In this document: in pieces, positions 43,304-53,181 of the stretch
How the letters are laid out: the number at the start of each line of letters is the position of its first letter
Numbering within the stretch: position 1 is the first letter of the stretch
Made by a program: the position numbers and the translations under genes
The notes under the pieces: model-generated
Database searches by the model: none
Told to the model about the DNA's origin: nothing
The model's input: the letters and a program-made list of their open reading frames with translations, nothing else
Origin: Poindextera sp036272595
GTDB lineage: Bacteria > Pseudomonadota > Alphaproteobacteria > Caulobacterales > Caulobacteraceae
DNA length: 64,000 nucleotides
Reading direction: 5' to 3'
NCBI GenBank assembly: GCA_036272595.1
Contig: DATAYM010000036.1
Coordinates: 1 to 64,000, forward strand

Positions 43304-43603
43304 ATGATGATCATGCAGACTCAACTCACAGAAATCGCCATTCCACTAGCGATTCTGGCCGGCTTGGGCGTTGTCTTCATCTCCATCGCCATCCAGACCG
43401 CGCTTGTAGATCGGGAGCGCCTTCGGCGCGCCAAAAACCTCACCCGATCCGGGATCGATGCTGTCCTCGGATCAGTTGGTCGCGCGCAAGCGGATGGTCT
43501 CGCCTCGGATTTCGACTGCGGAATGGTCAGCCGGGAGGTCGATGGGAAGATTATCATAGCCCGGCAGGCTCGCCTGACGCAGGATGCAATAGCCTCGCTT
43601 TGA
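43304..43603 (+). CDS. Small single-span membrane protein, unknown
   Basis: 99 aa from ATG 43304 (43313 also possible). One helix IPLAILAGLGVVFISIAIQTAL then a basic cytosolic stretch and about 60 soluble residues. Not recognised. 12 bp upstream of the 508-aa gene with which it seems to form an operon. Confidence 0.55.
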   Translation: MMIMQTQLTEIAIPLAILAGLGVVFISIAIQTALVDRERLRRAKNLTRSGIDAVLGSVGRAQADGLASDFDCGMVSREVDGKIIIARQARLTQDAIASL

Positions 43604-43615
43604 CGTGGGGGTTCG

Positions 43616-45142
43616 TTGGCTAGCCCTACATTCAACGGCTGGGTTCCCAACGTTGCAGGACGGTTGTCGTTCAGCCACATCGGGCAAACGAAGCAGCCGC
43701 AACGCTGCCAAACCTTAAACGAAGACGACCCCACTGGGCGCGCCATTCTCTGTGTCCAGCACCGGGTGCTGTCGGACGTCCTCGTCAGTCCATGGTATTT
43801 TCGCTCGGTATATGGCTACGACCCACGATGGATCTTCGTCTTCTCTGCAGTGTCAGCGCTCGACGGCAACGACCGAATTGGGCGCCTGACGGGCCGGGTC
43901 CATATCTTCAGCCATTCGCGCTGGGCACAGACGCTCAGAGAGTCCGAAACCGAACCGCCAAGCTTGCACCATGCTGCCGAGACACAAGAGACGTGTTCTC
44001 CAAGCACGATCGTACAAAGGATATTCGACGAAGTAGACGACGAAACCGAGTCCCCAGATGGTCGTGTTCGCAAGCTGAGAGATTCAATCTTGGCCGTTCA
44101 TTCAGCATTGGACGGTGTAGCCATCTATACCATTGACTGCGGAGTCGGTCGCAACGGTGTTGTGACGTTAACCGAAAGAACGCGACGGAGCGATGTTGAA
44201 TTTGCAGCCTCCGTACTAGAGTCACCGAGGCCGCTCGATGAAAAAGCTGCCCGTTACCTCTGCAATCAAGCCTTCTTCTTTATCAAGGACATCACGCACG
44301 TCCACCAACATCATCATCCGAAATCCGATACTATAACCGCCGCGTACCTAAGCGATCCCGAGTTCTCCTGGGTGAGAGAGACCCAATACAGCATGCACCG
44401 GCGAGTGGTCTCCCTTCGCTGGATGCCTACTCCCCGAAATCTCTACGACGGACTAGGCATAATGGCCTACATGTCCTCCTTTGCAAAGGTTGCTGACAGC
44501 CTTGGAAAGGCAACTGGTGGCGCAGAGGGAGCGACGATAGCGCTACAATACAATCTTGTGGAGATTGAAAACTCAATTAAAGCGACTTTGGAAGGGAGGC
44601 GCTGGTACAGAGTGCAATTGAATTTGATTCTTACAGCTATCCCCGCCTTAATGCTGGCAATGGCATCTTTTCTTAGTCCAATTGGTGCAGCGAGCGGACG
44701 AGCTACCGGTGATCACCTATCTGCGACTTTCTTTGACTTAGCGCGTCGGTTTCTTGGTGCCCTACTGGCACCGAACATCTACGGCGCGTTATCGTTGGCC
44801 GCATTTATGCTATTTGTGCCATTTGCGTACGGTGCGATAGATCCAAGCCGGACCGTGCCGATTTTCGCGGTGAAGAGAATATTGACCGTGTGGCCAAAAC
44901 GTAGGCAGGTAACGGTCTGGTTAATATTCGCAGGTGTTTTTATTTTCTCGGCAGGATTTTTATTGTATAAGGTATCCACCGGAAACATGACGTACTTCTT
45001 GGCGTGGAACACTGTGTTTATTGCAATTTTGGCTGGCATGGCAGGGCTGTTCGGATTTCCTTATCTATTCACGATACCTGATCTTTGGACGCGATTGCGG
45101 GGTCGAGATGTAGTAGCGGCCCGCCTTCGCACCTCGAGTTAG
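43616..45142 (+). CDS. Large membrane protein of unknown function in a lower-GC insert
   Basis: 508 aa from TTG 43616 with a GGGGG stretch upstream; a later start is possible. The N-terminal about 330 residues are soluble and show no family I recognise; they include a His cluster HVHQHHHP near 230. Four likely membrane helices follow at about 334-354, 387-409, 431-450 and 457-484. Between 44470 and 45080 AT-ending codons are much more frequent than in neighbours. The layout (large sensor-like domain then four helices) could be a signalling or effector protein, but no function is assigned. Confidence 0.7.
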   Translation: MASPTFNGWVPNVAGRLSFSHIGQTKQPQRCQTLNEDDPTGRAILCVQHRVLSDVLVSPWYFRSVYGYDPRWIFVFSAVSALDGNDRIGRLTGRVHIFSHSRWAQTLRESETEPPSLHHAAETQETCSPSTIVQRIFDEVDDETESPDGRVRKLRDSILAVHSALDGVAIYTIDCGVGRNGVVTLTERTRRSDVEFAASVLESPRPLDEKAARYLCNQAFFFIKDITHVHQHHHPKSDTITAAYLSDPEFSWVRETQYSMHRRVVSLRWMPTPRNLYDGLGIMAYMSSFAKVADSLGKATGGAEGATIALQYNLVEIENSIKATLEGRRWYRVQLNLILTAIPALMLAMASFLSPIGAASGRATGDHLSATFFDLARRFLGALLAPNIYGALSLAAFMLFVPFAYGAIDPSRTVPIFAVKRILTVWPKRRQVTVWLIFAGVFIFSAGFLLYKVSTGNMTYFLAWNTVFIAILAGMAGLFGFPYLFTIPDLWTRLRGRDVVAARLRTSS

Positions 45143-45334
45143 GACGCGCGGGGCCGGGGGATTGGTGGAGTTGCCGTGCCTTCGAATTAATTGCAATCGT
45201 CACGACAAGCGGTTGGGCCGAGGTGACTGCCGGAACGCGAGCGTGTCATGATGCGTCCGGCGGCAAAATCGCAGAGGCTACAGCCGCTCAACAGGCCAGC
45301 CGGATTTACAAGCGTCTGATTTGCCAATGAAAAA

Positions 45335-45409
45335 TGGTGGACGCGGCTGGGATCGAACCAGCGACCCCCTCGATGTCAACGAGGTGCTCTCCCGCTGAGC
45401 TACGCGTCC
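45335..45409 (-). tRNA. tRNA-Val (GAC)
   Basis: Read on the minus strand: acceptor GGACGCG pairs with CGCGTCC, D-arm GCTCAGCGGGAGAGC, anticodon stem CCTCG/CGAGG around loop TTGACAT (anticodon GAC), T-arm GCTGG TTCGATC CCAGC, and an encoded CCA end. A run of five T follows the CCA end and probably terminates it. Confidence 0.97.
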
Positions 45410-45556
45410 GGTCTTCAAAAACGGGAAGGCGGGTATATAGGCGGGCGCGAAGGCCGGCAAGCGGGCGAACGCGGGCCTTTTCAAACCGCCCCTGTTCAGG
45501 CGGTCTGGGCGGCGTCGCCGGGAAGGCCGCGCCGCGACCGCGCGATCCGTCGCCTG

Positions 45557-46204
45557 TCAGCGGCCGGCCGCCGCCCTGGCGGCCCATGCCTTCGTGCCCT
45601 GGCAGGTTTCCATGGCCCGGCCGTAGGCTTCGCGTCCGCTGGTGCGGTCCACATAGGCTTGTTCCGCCTCGCCGAGCACGACGCCACACGCCCTTTGGCC
45701 CAGCTCCAGGGCGTAGGTCACCGAAATGTCGGCGGCGGTGAACGCCTCGCCGGCAAGATAGGGCGAGCGGGCGAGGCGCCGGGTCACCAGGCTCAGCCGG
45801 GTCTCGAACACGTCCAGCGCCTGGGCGGCGCTCCAGTTATGCCGTTCGGCCTCGGGCGCGAAATTGCGGGCCCCGTTCACGAAGTAGAGCGAGGCGGCAA
45901 GGCCGGCCTCACCGAGGTGAAGGAACTGCTGGTAGGCGGGAAAGGTCGGATCGTGCGGGTCCGGCGCCAGCGGCGTCGGCCCGTAGCGGGCCATCAGGTA
46001 TTCCATGATCGCAATCGACTCGACCATGGTGACCTCGCCGTCGACGAGCGCCGGGATGAATCCGGCGGGGTTGATGGCCAGGAACTCCTTGTCGTCCTCG
46101 ACGCCGGCCAGCAGGTCCACCGGCCTTAAGCGATAGGGGAGGCCCATCTCCTCCAGCAGCCAGACGACCCGAAATCCCCTGCCTTCGCCGAAGACGGTGA
46201 TCAT
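45557..46204 (-). CDS. Glutathione S-transferase
   Basis: 215 aa from ATG 46204 (TTG at 46213 also in frame). Thioredoxin-like domain with VFGEGRGFRVVWLLEEMGLPY, the cis-Pro FLAINPAGFIPALVDG and the glutathione-binding ESIAIMEYL, followed by the helical C-terminal domain. Conjugates glutathione to electrophiles. 14 bp behind cpdR on the same strand. Confidence 0.9.
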   Translation of the reverse strand: MITVFGEGRGFRVVWLLEEMGLPYRLRPVDLLAGVEDDKEFLAINPAGFIPALVDGEVTMVESIAIMEYLMARYGPTPLAPDPHDPTFPAYQQFLHLGEAGLAASLYFVNGARNFAPEAERHNWSAAQALDVFETRLSLVTRRLARSPYLAGEAFTAADISVTYALELGQRACGVVLGEAEQAYVDRTSGREAYGRAMETCQGTKAWAARAAAGR

Positions 46205-46218
46205 CTTTCGCAAATCCC

Positions 46219-46590
46219 CTAGGCGGCGACCATCCGTTCCACCTCGGCGACGATCTCGCGCAGGTGGACCGGCTTGGCCAGCACCTTGGCGCCGGCGGGG
46301 GCGCGATCGCCGGCCGAAAGGGCGACGGCGGCGAAGCCGGTGATGAACATGATGCGCAGGGCCGGCTGGCGGGCGGCGGCGATGCGCGCCACCTCGATGC
46401 CGTCGATCCCCGGCATGACGATGTCGGTCAAAAGCACATGGAAGGCCTGGTCCAGCGCCTCGATGGCGGTCTCGCCGTCCGGGCAGGCCACCACCTCGTA
46501 GCCGGCGCGCTCCAGGGCGCGGGCAAGGAAACCGCGCAGGGAATCATCGTCTTCGGCAAGCAGGATGCGGATAACGGCGGACTGGGCCAT
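46219..46590 (-). CDS. cpdR: Single-domain response regulator, CpdR-like
   Basis: 123 aa, receiver only. RILLAEDDDSLRGFLARALE (acidic pocket), phospho-acceptor Asp56 in LLTDIVMPGIDGIE, FITGFAAVA and the signalling Lys in KVLAKPVHL. This sequence pattern and the stand-alone form are those of CpdR, which in Caulobacter is dephosphorylated to direct ClpXP to the cell pole for CtrA and PdeA degradation. It ends in two Ala. The start gives five more residues than I remember for Caulobacter. The kinase is not in the window. Confidence 0.85.
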   Translation of the reverse strand: MAQSAVIRILLAEDDDSLRGFLARALERAGYEVVACPDGETAIEALDQAFHVLLTDIVMPGIDGIEVARIAAARQPALRIMFITGFAAVALSAGDRAPAGAKVLAKPVHLREIVAEVERMVAA

Positions 46591-46736
46591 ACAACGGAAC
46601 TGCCTGGGCGATGCAAAGACGTCAAGCTTAGGGGCCGATGTGTAAACCGGCGATAAAGCCGATCGTCGCGATCGACGCTAAACTCTGTGGGCGGACCGCG
46701 TTGACCGCGGCTAACGCGACGTTCGATAGTGCATGC

Positions 46737-47657
46737 ATGACCGCCTCCACCGTCGCATCGACCGCCCGCGCGCCCCTGGTGTGGTCGCAGTCGGCCGAGG
46801 CGCCGTTCACCATCCGCCGGCCGGCCAAGGCCCTGCCGCTGGTTTTCGCCTCGCCGCACTCGGGCCGGCTCTATCCCCACGACATGATGGCCGCCTCGGC
46901 GCTGGACGCCGACGCCATCCGCCGCTCGGAGGACGCCCTGGTCGACGAGCTGATCGGCGCGGCGACCGAACATGGGGCGACGGTGATCGCCGCCTCCTAC
47001 GCCCGCGCCTATATCGACGTGAACCGCGAGCCCTACGAGCTCGACGCCTCGATGTTCGAGGACGAGCTGCCGGATTTCGCCCGCGGACGCTCGGCCAGGG
47101 TCGCCGCCGGGCTCGGCTCGATCGCCCGCATCGTCGCCGAGGGCCAGGAGATCTATGCCCGCAAGCTGACCTTCGCCGAGGCCAGCGAGCGGATCGAGAC
47201 GGTGCACCGGCCCTATCACGCCGCCGTCGACCAGCTGCTGGGCGAGGCGGTGGCGGAATTCGGCTTCGGCGTGTTGATCGACTGGCATTCGATGCCGGCG
47301 GCGGCGGCGCGCACGCTCGGCCAGAGCGGCGACATCGCCGGCGCCGGCGCCTGCGACTTGGTGCTGGGCGACCGGTTCGGGGCGGCCTGCGCGCCGCAGA
47401 TCACCGCCCTGGCCCAGGCGGAGTTCGAGGCCATGGGCTATCGGGTGGCGCGCAACGCCCCCTACGCCGGCGGCTACACCACCGAATTCTACGGAAAACC
47501 GCAAGGCAAGCGTCACGCCCTGCAGGTGGAGATCAACCGCAGCCTCTATCTGAACGAGGCCAGCCTGGCGCCGCACGAGGGGTTCGCGCGGCTGAAGACC
47601 GATCTGGAGCGGGTGTTCGCCGGCCTCGCCGCCCTGGTGTGCGCCCGGCGGTTCTAA
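46737..47657 (+). CDS. N-formylglutamate amidohydrolase
   Basis: 306 aa from ATG 46737. LVFASPHSGRLYP (metal His), SEDALVDELIG, YIDVNREPYELD and VLIDWHSMP define this family, which frees glutamate from N-formylglutamate in histidine breakdown or acts more widely on N-formyl groups. The next sequence is a sRNA candidate, read in the opposite direction. Confidence 0.9.
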   Translation: MTASTVASTARAPLVWSQSAEAPFTIRRPAKALPLVFASPHSGRLYPHDMMAASALDADAIRRSEDALVDELIGAATEHGATVIAASYARAYIDVNREPYELDASMFEDELPDFARGRSARVAAGLGSIARIVAEGQEIYARKLTFAEASERIETVHRPYHAAVDQLLGEAVAEFGFGVLIDWHSMPAAAARTLGQSGDIAGAGACDLVLGDRFGAACAPQITALAQAEFEAMGYRVARNAPYAGGYTTEFYGKPQGKRHALQVEINRSLYLNEASLAPHEGFARLKTDLERVFAGLAALVCARRF

Positions 47658-47671
47658 CCCGGCCCCGGGCC

Positions 47672-47759
47672 AAACAAAAACGGCCGCGCCTTTGCGGGCG
47701 CGGCCAGTTCATAGGGAGGAAACGCCCAGGAAGGGCAGAGGCGTCAGGGACGCCTCACG
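47672..47759 (-). ncRNA. Candidate small RNA with C-rich loops and intrinsic terminator
   Basis: About 88 nt on the minus strand between the amidohydrolase and typA. It begins about 7 nt after a good -10 (TATACA). Hairpin 1 is GAGGCGTC/GACGCCTC with loop CCU (47738-47756). Hairpin 2 is GCCC/GGGC with loop UUCCU. Next comes the unpaired stretch UUUCCUCCCUAUGAAC, and finally a perfect 9-bp terminator stem (GGCCGCGCC, 47682-47690 with 47697-47705) with U-rich tail (UUUUUGUUU, 47672-47680). Three C-rich CCU motifs, one being an anti-Shine-Dalgarno CCUCC, suggest mRNA binding. No protein is encoded. It resembles Caulobacter GsrN and rhizobial multi-CCUCC sRNAs in design; identity not claimed. Confidence 0.7.
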
Positions 47760-47765
47760 AGCGGA

Positions 47766-47794
47766 TGTATACGGTGCAGCGCACAATGCCGCAA
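47766..47794 (-). promoter_or_regulatory. Promoter of the candidate small RNA
   Basis: On the minus strand TTGCGG (47794-47789) and TATACA (47771-47766) are separated by exactly 17 nt, a housekeeping sigma-factor arrangement. A GGGAC...CGTT pair upstream resembles the general-stress sigma factor consensus, but with spacing too long to be trusted. Confidence 0.55.
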
Positions 47795-47993
47795 CCGAAA
47801 AAACGCCGGGTGCCGATAATTTCTTTGTCCCGGATCGTGGTTTTCGTTATTTCGTAAGCCTTTCCGGTATTTCTGAATCCTTCATGGCGCTATGTTGCGC
47901 CGCACAAGCGCCGCCCTTACCTTGGGGTGGTCTTCCCCGCTCACCTCGTTTAGAAGCCATCGCGCGCCGCCGCCGGCGCCCAACGCAGCTCCC

Positions 47994-49826
<1,833 letters not shown>

Positions 49827-49849
49827 GCGCGGCCGCCCGGGGCGCGCCG

Positions 49850-50141
49850 TTCAGGAAATCCCTGACCCCGCTCCACCGTGTGCTTTACTCTCCGCATGCC
49901 CCGCCGTCACAGGCCCAACCGATCGATCCTTTCGAACAGCGCGTCTGCAGCGCGCTCCTCGACGGCGCCGGTCGGGTCGGGCCGTGGGCGGCGCGGCGCG
50001 GAAGCGGATTGTCCAGCGGCAAGGATGGCCGGCGTCAACCACAACAACAACAACAACACCAAACGACGCTAGCCATCCTTTCCGCTGGACAACCGCCGAC
50101 GCCGCACCGCCAAGCCGGTCCGCCGGTCGCGCCCGCGCGCC
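49850..50141 (+). repeat. Dispersed element copy 2 (hairpin with CAA core, no cargo gene)
   Basis: Same element as 11493-11980 in opposite orientation. Its left part (from TCAGGAAATCCCTGA) matches for about 130 bp, then passes directly into the inverted repeat at 50008-50092, where ATTGTCCAGCGGCAAGGATG pairs with CATCCTTTCCGCTGGACAA, then about 45 bp of shared right flank ending GCCCGCGCGCC. The core is about six CAA triplets instead of GTG. There is no DUF2158 gene in this copy. Confidence 0.78.
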
Positions 50142-50168
50142 TGTCCGTTCGTGCCGGCCCAACCTCTT

Positions 50169-50272
50169 CCGTCATGGCCCGGCTTGTCCGGGCCACCCAT
50201 GATCACCCTCTCTGACCAGTGCGCATGGATCCCCCGCATTCCGCCGCTTCGCGGCTCCAGCGGGGGATGACG
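50169..50272 (+). repeat. Dispersed double-hairpin repeat, copy A
   Basis: Two palindromic parts: GTCATGGCCCGGCTTGTCCG GGCC, and about 35 bp later TCCCCCGCATTCCGCC...GCGGGGGATGACG. The same arrangement occurs at 58320-58418. It resembles REP-like intergenic repeats of alphaproteobacteria. Together with the preceding element it fills the 502-bp gap between typA and the acetyltransferase gene. Confidence 0.82.
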
Positions 50273-50328
50273 GGTTGGTTGAACGGGACTCCGCTCTAGC
50301 GGCAGCGACCCGCAAAGCTCGTCCACCC

Positions 50329-50799
50329 TCAGAGCCGCAGCTCCATCCAGACATCGACCCGCGCATAGTCCGATGGCCCGCGGCTCATGCCGTCGAGTTC
50401 GCGGAAGCCGAAGCTGCGGTAGAGGGCCAGAGCTGGGGCGAGAGCGCTGTTGGTCTCAAGATAGAGCCGCGGCGCGCCGGCCGCGCGAGCCCGCTCGACG
50501 CAGGCCGCCATCAGGGCGCGGCCGAAGCCCCTGCCCTTGTGCGCCTCGGCCACCGCCATCTTCCCGACCTCGAAGCCGCCGTCAGCCATGGCCAGGAGGG
50601 CGCAGCAGCCGGCCACGTCGCCGGCCTCGGTCAGGAACAGGATCTGGCCGCCGCGGTCGATGATCCTGCCTTGCGGATCGTCCAGCACCGCGCGGTCCTT
50701 GGCCTCCATGGCGAAATAGCGTGTGATCCAGGCCTCGTTCAGGGCCTTGAACGCCTCAGCAAGCTCCGGACGGTAGTCGACGATCTGCATCGACCTCAT
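50329..50799 (-). CDS. GNAT-family N-acetyltransferase
   Basis: 156 aa from ATG 50799 (50790 also possible). VGKMAVAEAHKGRGFGRALM supplies the acetyl-CoA-binding Q/RxxGxG/A motif, with ARAAGAPRLYLETNSALAPA and ALYRSFGFRELDG after it. Substrate unknown. It is divergent from the aminotransferase, with only 18 bp between the starts, so their promoters overlap. Confidence 0.87.
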   Translation of the reverse strand: MRSMQIVDYRPELAEAFKALNEAWITRYFAMEAKDRAVLDDPQGRIIDRGGQILFLTEAGDVAGCCALLAMADGGFEVGKMAVAEAHKGRGFGRALMAACVERARAAGAPRLYLETNSALAPALALYRSFGFRELDGMSRGPSDYARVDVWMELRL

Positions 50800-50817
50800 G
50801 CTAAGGCTTCCCTCGCC

Positions 50818-51999
50818 ATGGCCAACCCCGTCTACCAAGCCCTGCCGACCACCATCTTCTCGGTGATGACCGGTCTCGCGCGCGAGACCGGCGCCATCAA
50901 CCTCGGCCAGGGCTTTCCCGACGAGTCCGGCCCGCGCGCCATCCGCGAAAAGGCCGCCGCGGCGATCCTGGACGGCGACAACCAGTATCCGCCGATGCCG
51001 GGCCTGCCCGAGCTGCGCCAGGCGGTGGCGGCCCACTATCGCCGCACCCAGGGGCTCGACCTGGACTGGGCCGGCGAGGTCACCGTCACCTCGGGCGCCA
51101 CCGAGGCCCTGGCCTGCGCTCTCCTGGCCCTGATCGCGCCCGGGGACGAGGTGGTGCTGTTCCAGCCGCTCTACGATTCCTACCTGCCCATGGTGCGCCG
51201 CGCCGGCGGCGAGGGCCGGCTGGTGGCGCTGCAGCCGCCCTCCTGGCGCTTCGACCGGGCCATGCTGGAGCAGGCCTTCAACGAGCGCACCCGCCTTGTG
51301 GTGCTGAACACGCCGCTCAACCCGACCGCCACCATCTGCCCGGACGAGGATCTCGCCCTGCTGGCCGAGTTCTGCGTCCGCCACGACGCCATCGCGGTCT
51401 GCGACGAGGTCTGGGAGCACGTGGTGTTCGACGGCCGCGCCCACCGGCCGCTGATCAGCTTCCCCGGCATGCGCGAGCGGACGGTGAAGATCGGCTCGGC
51501 CGGCAAGATGTTCGCCCTGACCGGCTGGAAGGTCGGCTTCCTGATGGCCGCCCCGGCGCTGACGGGGCTGCTGGCCAAGGCGCACCAATTCCTCACCTTC
51601 ACCACCCCGCCGGGGCTGCAGGCGGCGGTGGCCTGGGGCCTCGCCAACAGCGACGGCTGGTTCGCCGCCATGCCGGCCGACCTCGCCCGCTCGCGCGACC
51701 GCCTGGCCGAGGGCCTGCGCCGCGAGGGCTTCGCGGTGCTGGACAGCCAGGGCACCTATTTCCTCAACATCGACCTCGCCGGCTCCGGCGTCTTCGAAGC
51801 CGACATGGACTTCTGCCTGCGCGCGGTCAGAGAGGCCGGGGTCGCCGCCATCCCGGTCTCGGCCTTCTACGAGACCGACCCGGTCACGTCGATCGTCCGC
51901 CTGTGCTTCGCCAAGCGCGACGAGACCCTGGACGAGGGCGTCCGCCGCCTGGCCAAGGCCAGGGACCTGTCGCTGCGGGCGCACAATTCGGCGCGGTAA
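50818..51999 (+). CDS. PLP-dependent aminotransferase (class I/II)
   Basis: 393 aa from ATG 50818. INLGQGFPDESGP and NQYPPMPGLPELRQA at the N-terminus, TSGATEALACALLALI for the cofactor phosphate, NTPLNPTATI, CDEVWEHVVFDG (PLP-binding Asp) and the Schiff-base Lys in IGSAGKMFALTGWKVGF. Resembles MetC/KAT-like aminotransferases; the amino acid is not certain. Confidence 0.9.
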   Translation: MANPVYQALPTTIFSVMTGLARETGAINLGQGFPDESGPRAIREKAAAAILDGDNQYPPMPGLPELRQAVAAHYRRTQGLDLDWAGEVTVTSGATEALACALLALIAPGDEVVLFQPLYDSYLPMVRRAGGEGRLVALQPPSWRFDRAMLEQAFNERTRLVVLNTPLNPTATICPDEDLALLAEFCVRHDAIAVCDEVWEHVVFDGRAHRPLISFPGMRERTVKIGSAGKMFALTGWKVGFLMAAPALTGLLAKAHQFLTFTTPPGLQAAVAWGLANSDGWFAAMPADLARSRDRLAEGLRREGFAVLDSQGTYFLNIDLAGSGVFEADMDFCLRAVREAGVAAIPVSAFYETDPVTSIVRLCFAKRDETLDEGVRRLAKARDLSLRAHNSAR

Positions 52000-52123
52000 C
52001 GTCGTTACGGCCGCCAGCGCCCCCCTTGCGTCATGGCGCGTCAAGGCGATGAATTGGCGGAAGCGCGCGAGCGCGCCGCCGACGCCTGGGCGCAAGCTGC
52101 ATGGCGCCCGCCGGGGAGGATGC

Positions 52124-52792
52124 ATGGTGACCATACTGAACGATGCGAAGCTCGAGGCCATGCTCGCGGAGTTGCATGAGGCCAGCAAGGCCCAGGACGC
52201 GGCGATCACGCGCTACTATCGCGAGGAACGCACGGGGCCGTGGACGGGCGGCATGGAGCCGCGCGACCACGCCTTCATGGCCGACAAGGCCGTGTCGCTC
52301 GACCGCGACAAGGCCGAGTTCTGCTACCTGGCCTGCCGCGCCATCGGCGCGCGGCGGATCGTCGAGGCGGGCACCTCGTTCGGCGTTTCGACCCTCTATC
52401 TGGCGGCCGCCGTCCGCGACAACGGCGGCGGCGTGGTCTTCGCTGCCGAGTACGAGCCCGGCAAGGTCGAACGCGCCCGCGCCAATTTCGACGCCGCCGG
52501 CCTCGCCAGCTTCATCGACCTGCGCCAGGCGGATATCGTCGAGGCGACCAGGACGTTCGAGGGGCCTATCGACTTCGTGCTGTTCGACATCTGGGGCGAC
52601 GTCGTGCGGCCGATGCTCGACATCCTGCTGCCACGCCTTCGCCGCGGCGCCGTCATCTGCACCGACAACACGGCCAGCAGCCGCGCAGGCTACGCCACGC
52701 TGTTCGAGGTCCTGGACGATCCCGCCAACACCTTCAGGACCATGACGCTTCCATTCGGGGGCGGGCTGGAGTTCACCGTCAAGGTTGGCTGA
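52124..52792 (+). CDS. O-methyltransferase, class I SAM-dependent
   Basis: 222 aa from ATG 52124, with GGGGAGGA 4 nt before it. RRIVEAGTSFGVSTLYLAAAV is the SAM motif near residue 80, and VLFDIWGDVVRPMLDILLP plus GAVICTDNTA follow. It fits the small catechol-type methyltransferases. 14 bp before the VOC protein gene, so an operon is likely. Confidence 0.83.
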   Translation: MVTILNDAKLEAMLAELHEASKAQDAAITRYYREERTGPWTGGMEPRDHAFMADKAVSLDRDKAEFCYLACRAIGARRIVEAGTSFGVSTLYLAAAVRDNGGGVVFAAEYEPGKVERARANFDAAGLASFIDLRQADIVEATRTFEGPIDFVLFDIWGDVVRPMLDILLPRLRRGAVICTDNTASSRAGYATLFEVLDDPANTFRTMTLPFGGGLEFTVKVG

Positions 52793-52806
52793 CAGGAGAT
52801 CAGGAC

Positions 52807-53181
52807 ATGCTGGCGCAAGAGACCCTGGTGGCGTTCCTGGCGACGTCGGACGCAATACGGGCGCGGGCCTTTTACGAGGGCGTCCTGGGCCTCGCCTTCA
52901 CCGGGGACCACGAGTATCTGGCCACCTTCGAAAGCGCCTCGGCGCGGCTGAACCTGCAGAAGCTCGATCACGTCAACCCGCCGCACGGGACGGCGATGGG
53001 CTGGGCGGTCCGCGACCTGCGCGGGACCGTCCGCGCGCTCAAGGAGCGCGGCGTCGTCTTCGAACGCTACGACAACCACGACCAGGACGGGATGGACATC
53101 TGGTCGCCCATCCCCGGCCAAGGCGTCGCCTGGTTCAAGGATCCCGACGGCAATCTGCTGTCGCTGAGCGGCGCGATCTAG
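52807..53181 (+). CDS. VOC-family (glyoxalase-like) protein
   Basis: 124 aa from ATG 52807 with AGGAGATCAGG upstream. VAFLATSDAIRARAFYEGVL and the ending VAWFKDPDGNLLSLS are typical. Two beta-alpha-beta-beta-beta units bind metal through His and Glu; the first His is not obvious. It may be a dioxygenase, isomerase or fosfomycin-type resistance protein. Ends with a 4-bp overlap of the converging SDR gene. Confidence 0.83.
   Translation: MLAQETLVAFLATSDAIRARAFYEGVLGLAFTGDHEYLATFESASARLNLQKLDHVNPPHGTAMGWAVRDLRGTVRALKERGVVFERYDNHDQDGMDIWSPIPGQGVAWFKDPDGNLLSLSGAI

Noticed and set aside
45335..45409. Whether the tRNA could be a pseudo-tRNA after island insertion
   Set aside because: All stems pair perfectly and CCA is encoded; it is intact.
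47790..47846. General-stress sigma factor promoter (GGGAC ... CGTT) before the sRNA
   Set aside because: Spacing between the two boxes is about 21 nt instead of 16-17, so only the TTGCGG/TATACA promoter was kept.
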